Under the pieces are notes generated by a model. It was not told where the DNA came from and made no database searches. It saw nothing but the letters and a program-made list of their open reading frames with translations. A stretch of 41,598 nucleotides of DNA from MED-G116 sp038107835 (GTDB taxonomy: Bacteria; Pseudomonadota; Alphaproteobacteria; Puniceispirillales; Puniceispirillaceae). Where the stretch lies: NCBI GenBank assembly GCA_038107835.1, contig JAYNHH010000022.1, forward strand, positions 1-41,598, read 5' to 3'. Shown here piece after piece: positions 5,938 to 14,012 of the stretch (position 1 is its first letter; each line of letters opens with the position of its first letter). The position numbers and the translations under genes are program-made.

Positions 5938-8775
5938 TCAGATGATGTCGAGGTCAGTCACCGTGATGGTATTGTCGACAAAGAAATCAGCATTAAGGGC
6001 GTAATCGCTGTGCGATGCAGCGCGTCCATCGTAATCATCAAGAACGCCGAAAATTTTCGATCTGTCCTCGGTTTTATAGAGGATTGTATCGGGTTTTTCA
6101 TCATCATTGACATCCCTGACGTCAAACCAGACCTGTCGCGCGTCACCAAGATCGATGAGATAACCATCTTCGAGGTTATGGTGGCGGGACCCCAGGGTGG
6201 GGGTAGAATTAAAGCCATTTGGCGACCTCAAAGTCACCAGACCCTCATCCTGCAGATCGTCAACGACCCAATGATGCAACTGGTTTTTCCGAAAAACATC
6301 ATGCTGATATTCCTCAATCGTCACGGTCTGGCCAAGCACGTCAAAATGAGCAGATTGCAGTTGCGCCACCCCGGAGATGATGGATTGTGCTTTCTTGTCC
6401 GCGAAGGGATTGTCAAATGCAATCAGGGCATAGATCCTCGCATCCTCGCCACCCTCATTCAGCAGATAGATGCCTTTGTCGGTCTGTTTATACCAGACGC
6501 GTGTCACTTCATAGCCGAGGCCGATCTTGTCATGGGTGGGAACAAAATCGGCGATCTCATGCGCCTTGTCGGTGAAGCGTGACAGGCCCCGATAGACAAG
6601 AAAGACATCCTTTCCGGGATCATATTTAATGGTATTACCATTCCAACTGTAAGCATAACCGCCAAACATAACTGCCTTGTGTGGACCGGCAACCAGAACA
6701 TCATCGCCCGCGCGGCCACGGAGACCAAACCCTGCCTCCCACAGATAATTGGCAGCAAGGAGATAATTGTCACCAGCGGTTCCCGACTTACCCTCTGGAC
6801 TCTCTGAGATTTCATCCTGGCCTCCCGCGGACCATTCAATGAACCGGCTGGCTGAGGCCGAAACCCCCTCAACCTTCAGGACCAGACGATACTCTCCCGG
6901 TTCAATGGGTGTGAAGCTGGCGGCGCGGCTGACAAGCACGCCGTCTCCTCCTGCCCCGTGATGCTGCAGATACCATCTATAGGTGGCAGAGGCGTCAATT
7001 CCCAGTTCAACAGTGACGCTCTGTCCTGTTTTCAGGGTGCCATTGACCTCAAAAGTAACCAGCTGGACCTGCAGGCTGCGCGGTGCCGGACCGGTGCCTG
7101 TGGCGCTGAGACGAATCTCATAGTCTGTTGGGGCGCTGGTGAACACGATCTGGCCAACCTGCAGGGTGAGGCGCGCCATCTGGAAGGAGCTCCCTCCCAG
7201 ACCTGTCTGAAACTCAAATTGAACCCCCGCCAATGCAGCGTCAACGAAGCTGACAGTGTTCTCGCCCCTGCCATCATCCAGTATCACGATCTTGGTCTGG
7301 GTCGTGAGTGTGGACTGGCCAATCTCAACAAGCGTTACCCGCTTTTCGGTGGTCAACAGCCCGGTGACGCCGTCACGAAACGCGAAAATGGATGGCTGAC
7401 GGTCAACAACCGCTGTCTCAGCCNNNNNNNNNNNNNNNNNNNNNNNNNNNNNNNNNNNNNNNNNNNNNNNNNNNNNNNNNNNNNNNNNNNNNNNNNNNNN
7501 NNNNNNNNNNNNNNNNNNNNNNNTCAGCCCCAGAATGTGACCCAGCTCATGGCGGAACAGATATTCAAGATTTGTCATGTAATTGATTTTTTCAGTCCGG
7601 AAGGCAATCCAACGATGATTTGACATGTGATAATGCTCTTCGTCACCATGCCCATGATTATGGGACCGACTGTCGAAGGGAAAGCCGCTGACCCGTCCAT
7701 TGATCTTAAATCCCGGGTCATGGGGCGGGTTTACTGGTCTGTCGCCCGCAAAATCATCCTGAACCCTGATCAGAATGTCGGGGGTGATGTCTGTGCCATC
7801 CGTCTTTGTGAGATCATCGCCAATCTCGACAAATTTGACATTGATGATTTTTTCCAGCTCGGCCATCGCGCGCGACATGAATTTGCGGATTGTCGCAACA
7901 TAGCCTGCGATGAGGACCGTGCCAGTATGTGCCGGAGTTCCAGTGACAGATGGGGTGTCTCCCGCCATCGCGTTGGCAATCAGGCTGCTGGCCGTTTTGA
8001 TCGCCCATTTCAGCACCAGGGGACCGGTGGCGGGCATCGACCACACACCGGAATGAATGAGCTTCTGCGCGTTTTCGGTATTCTCGGTATTCTCGGCATC
8101 CTCGCCCTCCTGTGCATTCGGTTGGTCACCTCGGCGTAATTTTCCGTGTCCGGGATTCGTGCCTTCATTGACAAGGTCATGAACCTCGAGGTTCAGGCGC
8201 TGGGTGATGCGCGCCCCATCGGAGGTCGTGATGACAAATTCCAGCTCGAAGATATTGTTGCGATCGTGGTCAAGAGGTGCCTCAAAATCAAAATGCCGGA
8301 AATGGCTGTCCGTTCGCGAACCCGCAAAGAGCAGTTTGCCATCATGCAGCCGGAACAGGGCGTTATCACCATAATTGTCGGACAGCTGCCAGCCTTCGGA
8401 CAATTCTTTCGTGAAGTTCAGAATCGGCTTGTCCAGCGGATGGTTTTCAAAGATGTGGTGGGTGGGCGTGCCTCCCGATGACAAATTTTGGTCATCACGC
8501 TGGTCCTGCCGAGACGGGGTGTCTGAGTTCTGATTGTTATCCGGGTTCTGATTGGTGCCTGGGTTCTGATTGGTTGGGGTATCCTGCGGCTTCTTTTGGA
8601 CAGNNNNNNNNNNNNNNNNNNNNNNNNNNNNNNNNNNNNNNNNNNNNNNNNNNNNNNNNNNNNNNNNNNNNNNNNNNNNNNNNNNNNNNNNNNNNNNNNN
8701 NNNGGCGCTGAGGATATGGCCGCGGAGCCGCTGGACAGCGGCGAGGACCGCCGCACAGCAATGGCCCTGGAACAT
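5938..8775 (-). CDS. Secreted M10 (serralysin-like) metalloprotease with cadherin-like domain and a single RTX-type motif; interrupted by two assembly gaps
   Basis: The frame gives about 945 residues, including two unresolved stretches (about residues 25-58 and 418-451). Reading from the N-terminus, an Asn-rich NQNP repeat linker comes after the first gap. It is followed by a cadherin-like domain (FENHPLDKPILNF ... LNLEVHDLV), an acidic ENTENTEN spacer, and a metzincin-like region ending in FRHELGHILGL at the edge of the second gap. After the gap come an Ig/PKD-like domain (ATYRWYL ... PGEYRLVLKV), one glycine/aspartate motif LRGRAGDDVLVAG near residue 683, and a C-terminal beta-rich region ending in VTDLDII. 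No Sec signal is visible, so type I export is inferred. The zinc motif HExxHxxGxxH is seen only to the glycine; the third His would be in the gap. Base composition is lower in GC than in neighbours. The N-terminal 24 residues are uncertain because the first gap has unknown length. Confidence 0.65.
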   Translation of the reverse strand: MFQGHCCAAVLAAVQRLRGHILSAXXXXXXXXXXXXXXXXXXXXXXXXXXXXXXXXXXVQKKPQDTPTNQNPGTNQNPDNNQNSDTPSRQDQRDDQNLSSGGTPTHHIFENHPLDKPILNFTKELSEGWQLSDNYGDNALFRLHDGKLLFAGSRTDSHFRHFDFEAPLDHDRNNIFELEFVITTSDGARITQRLNLEVHDLVNEGTNPGHGKLRRGDQPNAQEGEDAENTENTENAQKLIHSGVWSMPATGPLVLKWAIKTASSLIANAMAGDTPSVTGTPAHTGTVLIAGYVATIRKFMSRAMAELEKIINVKFVEIGDDLTKTDGTDITPDILIRVQDDFAGDRPVNPPHDPGFKINGRVSGFPFDSRSHNHGHGDEEHYHMSNHRWIAFRTEKINYMTNLEYLFRHELGHILGLXXXXXXXXXXXXXXXXXXXXXXXXXXXXXXXXXXAETAVVDRQPSIFAFRDGVTGLLTTEKRVTLVEIGQSTLTTQTKIVILDDGRGENTVSFVDAALAGVQFEFQTGLGGSSFQMARLTLQVGQIVFTSAPTDYEIRLSATGTGPAPRSLQVQLVTFEVNGTLKTGQSVTVELGIDASATYRWYLQHHGAGGDGVLVSRAASFTPIEPGEYRLVLKVEGVSASASRFIEWSAGGQDEISESPEGKSGTAGDNYLLAANYLWEAGFGLRGRAGDDVLVAGPHKAVMFGGYAYSWNGNTIKYDPGKDVFLVYRGLSRFTDKAHEIADFVPTHDKIGLGYEVTRVWYKQTDKGIYLLNEGGEDARIYALIAFDNPFADKKAQSIISGVAQLQSAHFDVLGQTVTIEEYQHDVFRKNQLHHWVVDDLQDEGLVTLRSPNGFNSTPTLGSRHHNLEDGYLIDLGDARQVWFDVRDVNDDEKPDTILYKTEDRSKIFGVLDDYDGRAASHSDYALNADFFVDNTITVTDLDII
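7424..7523. other. Assembly gap (100 N) at the protease zinc site
   Basis: Exactly 100 N suggests a placeholder of unknown length. The flanks share only 6 bases (TCAGCC). Joining on them would put the downstream coding sequence out of frame and remove the third zinc-binding histidine, so real sequence is probably missing here. Confidence 0.9.
8520..8603 (-). repeat. Asn/Gln/Pro-coding tandem repeat at a gap edge
   Basis: On the minus strand the units encode NQNPGT, NQNPDN and NQNSDT with a period of 18 bases. The DNA shows repeated GGGTTCTGATTG on the plus strand. The array abuts the 100-N gap, so the true copy number is unknown. Confidence 0.8.
8604..8703. other. Assembly gap (100 N) inside or beside the protease gene
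   Basis: This is a 100-N placeholder next to an 18-bp coding repeat, the likely cause of the assembly break. The flanks do not overlap. Because its length is unknown, the reading frame on the far side (8704-8775) is not fixed; a plus-strand frame there also looks coding. Confidence 0.9.
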
Positions 8776-8959
8776 TCTGAAACTGATGATGCCAAAAAAA
8801 CCTACCCGTAGACAAACAAACCTGACCTTCAGGATAGGAACAAAAGGTTAATTATTCGTTTACAGCGGTCAAAAAAATGAAGGCAAAATCAGGGAGGGTG
8901 ATGCCGAACCCATCGCATGCGGAAGCAGGGTTGGCAGGCGTCTGGACAGGCAGGCGCGC

Positions 8960-10162
8960 CTATTCCAGCGCCGCGACAACCCGGCCGATGCGTGCCAGCG
9001 CGGTCTCCAGCACCGCATCGGATTCAGCATAGGAAATGCGGAAACAGGGCGACAGCCCAAAGGCAACGCCGGGAACAACCGCAACCTCGCCAAGCTCAAG
9101 CAGCGCCGCGACAAAATCGCTGTCCGTCTCGATGACACCGCCATCCGGGCGGCGCCTGCCGATCAGCGCCGAGATGTCAGGATAGACATAGAAGGCACCA
9201 TCGGGGGTAAGGCAATGCACCCCGGTCATCGCACCCAGCGCATCGACCACCATCGCCCGCCGCCGGGCAAAGGCGGCCAGATTGCCGGCCATGAAATCGG
9301 TGGGGCCATCAAGCGCGGCAATGGCGGCATGCTGGGCAATGCTGTTCGGGCAGGACGTCGATTGCGACTGCAGCTTTGCCATCGCCCGGACAAGCGGCTC
9401 CGGCGCGGCGCAATAGCCAATCCGCCAGCCCGTCATGCAATAGGATTTGGACACGCCATTGAGCGAGAGAATGCGGTCCGCAAGGTCCGGCGCGACAGCC
9501 CGCATGGTGGCAAACTCAAAGCCGTCATAGACCAGATGTTCATAGATATCATCACTGATCAGATGCACCTGCGGATGGCGGCGCAGCACCTCGGCAAAAT
9601 CGGCCAGATCAGCCGCGCCATAGCCAACCCCGCCCGGGTTCGACGGGCTGTTCAGGATCAGCCATTTGGTGCGCGGCGTGATCGCCGCCTCGAGCTGGTC
9701 CGGGGTCATTTTCAGATTGGCCGCAACCGGACATTCGACAAAGACCGGGGTGCCACCCGCCACCTCGACGATGCCGGCAAAGCTGACCCAATAGGGGGTG
9801 GGGATGATCACCTCATCACCTTTATTGACCGTCGCCATCAGCGCATTGAACAGCACCTGCTTGCCGCCGGTGCCGACCGAGATCTGCTCCGGGGTGACGG
9901 TGACGCCGTTCTCGCGCGCGAATTTGCGGACAATCGCGGCTTTCAGCTCGGGGATGCCATCGACCTGGGTGTAGCGCGTATGGCCATCATGCATCGCCCG
10001 GGTCGCCGCCTCGACGATATGCGGCGGGGTGGCAAAATCCGGCTCGCCGGTGGCAAGGCCGATGATGTCGCGGCCGGCCGCCTTCATATCCAGCGCCATG
10101 CTGGAAATGGCCACGGTGGGCGATGGCGCAATGCGGTTCAGACGGTCGGAAATGATGTCCAT
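8960..10162 (-). CDS. Pyridoxal-phosphate aspartate aminotransferase (class I)
   Basis: The 400-residue product is a fold-type I aminotransferase of the aspartate/prephenate aminotransferase subgroup (AatA type), transferring amino groups between aspartate or glutamate and 2-oxo acids in the cytosol. Seen motifs are the N-terminal SPTVAISSMALDMKAAGRDIIGLATGEPDF, the NSPSNPGG segment, SDDIYEHLVYDG with the pyridine-binding Asp, and the Schiff-base lysine in LNGVSKSYCMTGWRIGY. The C-terminal FRISYAES carries the substrate-carboxylate arginine. The ATG at 10162 is chosen from alignment with family starts and an AAGGG upstream. An in-frame extension back to 10471 overlaps the divergent zinc-ribbon gene and is not credible. 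A separate lineage signature would be needed to name the exact substrate. Confidence 0.95.
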   Translation of the reverse strand: MDIISDRLNRIAPSPTVAISSMALDMKAAGRDIIGLATGEPDFATPPHIVEAATRAMHDGHTRYTQVDGIPELKAAIVRKFARENGVTVTPEQISVGTGGKQVLFNALMATVNKGDEVIIPTPYWVSFAGIVEVAGGTPVFVECPVAANLKMTPDQLEAAITPRTKWLILNSPSNPGGVGYGAADLADFAEVLRRHPQVHLISDDIYEHLVYDGFEFATMRAVAPDLADRILSLNGVSKSYCMTGWRIGYCAAPEPLVRAMAKLQSQSTSCPNSIAQHAAIAALDGPTDFMAGNLAAFARRRAMVVDALGAMTGVHCLTPDGAFYVYPDISALIGRRRPDGGVIETDSDFVAALLELGEVAVVPGVAFGLSPCFRISYAESDAVLETALARIGRVVAALE

Positions 10163-10326
10163 GATGGTGATGCCCTTTTTCGTGATCTGGGGCAATGACG
10201 CACCCCGCCCCGGCCCCCTAGATGTAACGGGGAAATCCACCACGGGGCAAGAGGGATGTTGGGGAGGGGGTGAAACCGTTAATTGAAGTAGTCTTTTACT
10301 AAACACGCAATCAATGGAGGTCCGTG

Positions 10327-10854
10327 ATGGATAAGGACGAAGACCCTTGCGAGATTTGTGAAACCAATGCTTTGCATACACCCAACACTCATGTTGAAAC
10401 GGCCAATAGCCCTCCCTTATTATGGGAATGCCCTCACTGCGGGAACTATAAAGTCTCGAATCAGATAGCATCCAACCTTAAACAGTTAAGAGCCATAGAC
10501 AGACCAAAAGTCTTCGGCTGGATTCGTAAGCAGAACAGGGAGATTGGCGTTCCACATATAACGACAGCCACACTGGACTGTTTGCTGTCACGGCAAATCC
10601 CCTCCTTGGAGGAACGGGCCGAAGCGATTCTTCTTGAGGCTCGGCAGGGGCAATCCGATCTGGAAGTGCAGATACGTTGGGACGATCCAAAATTCAAGGC
10701 CGCCTCCTACACCTCATTAGAAGAAAACAATGACATGGATCGTTTGATAAAACTGCTGAAGGAACAGAAAATGCGTGAGACATGCAACACAACTGGCGCC
10801 TCAATTTCCACGGAGGGTCATATCTTAATCGAGCAGTTATTGGGCAGGCAATGA
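10327..10854 (+). CDS. Hypothetical protein with two CxxC zinc-ribbon motifs
   Basis: I do not recognise the family. The 175-residue product has CEIC at residues 8-11 and CPHC at 35-38, which together could bind one zinc. A helix-rich, charged C-terminal part follows (IPSLEERAEAILLEAR; DMDRLIKLLKEQKMRE). No membrane segment or signal peptide is seen. GGAGG lies 6 bases before the ATG at 10327; the GTG three bases earlier is a less likely start. The gene is AT-rich compared with aatA and uvrB on either side, stands alone, and is divergent from aatA. Composition and isolation suggest horizontal acquisition. Many single cargo genes of this kind are of unknown or defence-related function, but nothing here proves that. 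Confidence 0.75.
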   Translation: MDKDEDPCEICETNALHTPNTHVETANSPPLLWECPHCGNYKVSNQIASNLKQLRAIDRPKVFGWIRKQNREIGVPHITTATLDCLLSRQIPSLEERAEAILLEARQGQSDLEVQIRWDDPKFKAASYTSLEENNDMDRLIKLLKEQKMRETCNTTGASISTEGHILIEQLLGRQ

Positions 10855-11055
10855 AGTCGGCATCCTTTCGTCCTCCCTTTCCCCATTCTACCTTGTCGAA
10901 AGTTAAGAAAAAGTTAACGGGGTGGGTGAGATATGCCTCAATATGCAGGACGGTCTTCCGGCGTGGGGCTGTTCTTTTTTCTGGCCCCTTCCCTCGTCCG
11001 CTGATCATCCCTATCTTGTAACGCATGGATGAGATCACCCCGAACAATGAGGCCG

Positions 11056-11265
11056 ATGCCGGCAGCAATGGTGCGGCCAGCGGGAAGGCAGACACTGCGG
11101 CAGGCACTGGNNNNNNNNNNNNNNNNNNNNNNNNNNNNNNNNNNNNNNNNNNNNNNNNNNNNNNNNNNNNNNNNNNNNNNNNNNNNNNNNNNNNNNNNNN
11201 NNNNNNNNNNATGCCGGCAGCAATGGTGCGGCCAGCGGGAAGGCAGACACTGCGGCAGGCACTGG
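11056..11265. other. Spurious assembly gap flanked by identical 55-bp ends
   Basis: The 55 bases at 11056-11110 are identical to 11211-11265, and 100 N lie between. Overlapping the two copies gives one continuous open frame from the ATG at 11025 through the uvrB coding sequence. The simplest reading is two contigs that overlap by an assembler k-mer length and were scaffolded without merging, not a genuine duplication. Confidence 0.85.
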
Positions 11266-11275
11266 GGCCAGCGCC

Positions 11276-13393
11276 ATGACAGACAATCTGATCATCACGC
11301 GGCCACGCGCGCCCGCCGCGTTCGATCTGCAGTCCGAGTTCATGCCGGCCGGTGACCAGCCGACGGCGATCGCCGAGCTGATTGCCGGCATCGAGGAGGG
11401 CGAGCGTGACCAGGTGCTGCTCGGCGTGACCGGATCGGGCAAGACCTTCACCGCAGCGCATGTGATCACGGCAATCAAGCGGCCGACGCTGATCCTCGCG
11501 CCGAACAAGACGCTGGCAGCGCAGCTCTATGGCGAGATGAAGGCGCTGTTCCCCGACAATGCGGTCGAATATTTCGTCTCCTATTATGACTATTACCAGC
11601 CCGAGGCCTATGTGCCGCGCTCCGACACCTATATCGAGAAGGAATCCTCGATCAATGAACAGATCGACAGGATGCGGCATTCGGCGACGCGGGCGCTGCT
11701 CGAGCGCGATGACGTGATCATCGTCGCCTCGGTATCCTGCATCTATGGCATCGGGTCGGTGGAAACCTATTCGACAATGACGCAGACGCTGGCCGTCGGC
11801 GAGGATTTCCCGCGTCAGGAGCTGCTGCGCAAATTCACCGAGCTGCAATACCGGCGCAATGACACCAATTTCGTTCGCGGTGCCTTTCGGGTGCGCGGGG
11901 ATTCGGTCGAGCTGTTTCCGGCACACCTTGAGGACCGGGCCTGGCGGATCTCGCTGTTTGGCGACGAGATCGAGGCGATTTTCGAGATTGACCCGCTGAC
12001 CGGCGAGAAAACCCAGACGCTGGACAGCATCACCGTTTTTGCCAATTCGCATTATGTGACACCGCGCCCGACATTGCAGCAGGCCTGCAAGCAGATCAAG
12101 GAAGAGCTGAAAGGCCGGCTGGCCGAATTCACCCAGCAGAACAAGCTGCTGGAAGCGCAACGGATCGAACAGCGAACGCAGTTCGATGTCGAGATGATCG
12201 AGGCAACCGGCGTGTGCGCCGGGATCGAGAATTACTCGCGCTATCTTTCCGGACGGGGACCGGGCGAGCCGCCGCCAACGCTGTTTGAATATCTGCCGGA
12301 CAATGCGCTGCTGATCATTGACGAGAGCCATGTCACCGTGCCGCAGCTTGGCGCGATGTATAAGGGCGATTTCGCGCGCAAATCGACCCTGTCGGAATAT
12401 GGTTTCCGGCTGCCCTCCTGCATGGATAACCGGCCGCTGAAATTCGAGGAATGGGAGGGTTTTCGCCCGCAGACGATCTTTGTCTCGGCAACGCCCGGAC
12501 CCTGGGAGATGGAACGCACCGGCGGCGTGTTCGCCGAACAGGTGGTGCGACCAACCGGCCTGATCGACCCGGAATGTATCGTCCGGCCAACGACTAACCA
12601 GGTCGATGACATCATCGCCGAGAGCCGCGAGATGGCGGCCAGGGGCAACCGCGTTCTGATCACCACACTGACCAAGAAAATGGCCGAGGCGCTGTCTGAA
12701 TATATGTATGAGGGCGGCATCAGGGTGCGCTATCTGCATTCGGACATCGACACGCTGGAGCGGATCGAGATCATGCGTGATCTGCGGCTGGGGGTGTTCG
12801 ATGTGCTGATCGGGATCAATCTGCTGCGCGAGGGGCTGGATATTCCCGAATGCGCGCTGGTCGGCATTCTGGATGCCGACAAGGAGGGCTATCTGCGGTC
12901 AAGGACATCGCTGATCCAGACGATTGGCCGCGCGGCGCGCAATGTCGAGGGGCGGGTCATCCTCTATGGCGACAGGGTCACCGACTCGATGCAGTACGCG
13001 CTGGATGAGACCAACCGGCGGCGCGCCAAGCAACAGGCCTGGAACGAGGCCAATGGCATCACGCCGGAATCAGTGAAGAAGGATATCGCCGACGTGCTGG
13101 ATTCGGTCTATGAGCGCGGCGACCATCTGACGCCAACGGCCGGCGGCAGGGCTGGTGATCTGGTCGGCAGCAATTTCAAGACGGTGATCGCCGATCTGGA
13201 AAAATCAATGCGCGAGGCCGCCGGCAATCTGGAATTCGAGGAGGCCGCGAGGCTGCGCGACGAGATCAGGCGGATGGAAGCCGCCGAGCTGGGGCTGACC
13301 GCCCCCGGCGTGCCAGGCAGCATCGCCCAGAACCATGGCTTTCCCGCCGGCACCCCGGGCGCAGCCCCAAAGAAACGCGGCAGACGACGCTAG
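11276..13393 (+). CDS. uvrB: UvrABC system protein B (excision nuclease helicase subunit)
   Basis: UvrB verifies DNA damage handed over by UvrA and recruits UvrC for incision. From the ATG at 11276 the product has 705 residues. It shows the Walker A motif GVTGSGKT, the beta-hairpin region YYDYYQPEAYVPRSDTYIEK that clamps DNA, the helicase motif IIDESH, helicase motifs V/VI (GINLLREGLDIPE, QTIGRAARN), and a C-terminal UVR domain (FEEAARLRDEIRRME) that contacts UvrC. If the artificial gap just upstream is closed, the frame runs in register from the ATG at 11025, adding 32 low-complexity residues for 737 in total (E. coli has 673). Neither start has a clear ribosome-binding site. No GAAC-N7-GTTC alphaproteobacterial LexA box is visible in 10855-11025. 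Confidence 0.97.
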   Translation: MTDNLIITRPRAPAAFDLQSEFMPAGDQPTAIAELIAGIEEGERDQVLLGVTGSGKTFTAAHVITAIKRPTLILAPNKTLAAQLYGEMKALFPDNAVEYFVSYYDYYQPEAYVPRSDTYIEKESSINEQIDRMRHSATRALLERDDVIIVASVSCIYGIGSVETYSTMTQTLAVGEDFPRQELLRKFTELQYRRNDTNFVRGAFRVRGDSVELFPAHLEDRAWRISLFGDEIEAIFEIDPLTGEKTQTLDSITVFANSHYVTPRPTLQQACKQIKEELKGRLAEFTQQNKLLEAQRIEQRTQFDVEMIEATGVCAGIENYSRYLSGRGPGEPPPTLFEYLPDNALLIIDESHVTVPQLGAMYKGDFARKSTLSEYGFRLPSCMDNRPLKFEEWEGFRPQTIFVSATPGPWEMERTGGVFAEQVVRPTGLIDPECIVRPTTNQVDDIIAESREMAARGNRVLITTLTKKMAEALSEYMYEGGIRVRYLHSDIDTLERIEIMRDLRLGVFDVLIGINLLREGLDIPECALVGILDADKEGYLRSRTSLIQTIGRAARNVEGRVILYGDRVTDSMQYALDETNRRRAKQQAWNEANGITPESVKKDIADVLDSVYERGDHLTPTAGGRAGDLVGSNFKTVIADLEKSMREAAGNLEFEEAARLRDEIRRMEAAELGLTAPGVPGSIAQNHGFPAGTPGAAPKKRGRRR

Positions 13394-13715
13394 AAGATAC
13401 GGCAGATGCCGCGACAGCCGCGCCAGAACAGACGTGCGAAACAGCCCTGGAAACCAGACCCCAAATGCGTCCGCGGCGCTGCTGTAAACCGCGTTGAAAT
13501 GGTACCACAACCGACATTTTTTCCATGTTTCTGGCAGGTTAGCCAACCAGTGCCACACCGTGGCAACAGGCGGAAAAAGCAGCCATTTTGCGGATTGTTT
13601 TGCACAGAGCAGAGCGCGCACCATTCCGGCCCAGCAAAAGCGCAAAAAAACCATCAGCAAAAGGCCATTTTTACTCTTGATAAATGCTTAGGTATTGATT
13701 TTATTCACTTATTAA

Positions 13716-13740
13716 AATTTGCCTAAAAAATAGGCAAATT
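13716..13740. repeat. Perfect 10-bp inverted repeat with AAAAA loop
   Basis: AATTTGCCTA and TAGGCAAATT flank a five-A loop. On the minus strand the loop reads TTTTT. No T run follows the stem on either strand, so it is not a standard terminator. It could be a protein-binding palindrome or an RNA hairpin. Confidence 0.8.
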
Positions 13741-13798
13741 CATAAATCTGAGAGAAACCATAGAGGCGGGGCGGCCACGGCGCGTTTCGTCCACAAAG

Positions 13799-13807
13799 TT
13801 ATCCACA
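13799..13807 (+). promoter_or_regulatory. Consensus DnaA box
   Basis: TTATCCACA is an exact match to the strongest DnaA-binding sequence. A second TCCACA lies 13 bases upstream at 13790-13795. The shared 14-mer AAGTTATCCACAGG recurs at 25598-25611. One strong box is not enough to call an origin. Confidence 0.55.
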
Positions 13808-14012
13808 GGCTTCGGGGATTGTTTTTTCCGGCCTGAAAACGGCGCGACAGGCAGGTGATTCGGCACCGACCAGCCGGTCGGAAAAAGGGTGGCTGTTTTG
13901 CGCCACCCCCTACACATCACGGGCAAAGACTATTAAGTTGAAAGCATGATGTTTTTTCGTCCCGCACCAGCCATTGCTGCCGGCCATGCCGCCCTGCCAA
14001 CAGGGGCTGGCG

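Larger units (their letters stand above)
13394..14012. other. 619-base non-coding region between uvrB and uvrC
   Basis: No convincing gene is present. The region holds a 15-base hairpin (13551-13565, TGCCAC/GTGGCA), a strong AT-rich palindrome (13716-13740), a consensus DnaA box (13799-13807) and a GGGTGGC/GCCACCC hairpin near 13890-13912. The middle (about 13640-13760) is AT-rich and runs of A or T are common. It is unusually long for this otherwise tight gene layout. Confidence 0.7.

Noticed and set aside
10855..11024. SOS (LexA) control of uvrB
   Set aside because: No GAAC-N7-GTTC or close variant was found upstream of uvrB, nor upstream of uvrC.
10694..12739. 681-codon minus-strand frame opposite uvrB
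   Set aside because: It is a GC-rich mirror frame of uvrB, runs through the N gap and shows no protein family pattern.
13205..13660. Hydrophobic minus-strand frame over the uvrB end and intergenic region
   Set aside because: About half is antisense to uvrB, there is no ribosome-binding site, and the residues do not form regular membrane segments.
13394..14012. Replication origin between uvrB and uvrC
   Set aside because: Only one consensus DnaA box and no typical origin neighbours (hemE, dnaA, parAB) are present; kept as a finding only.
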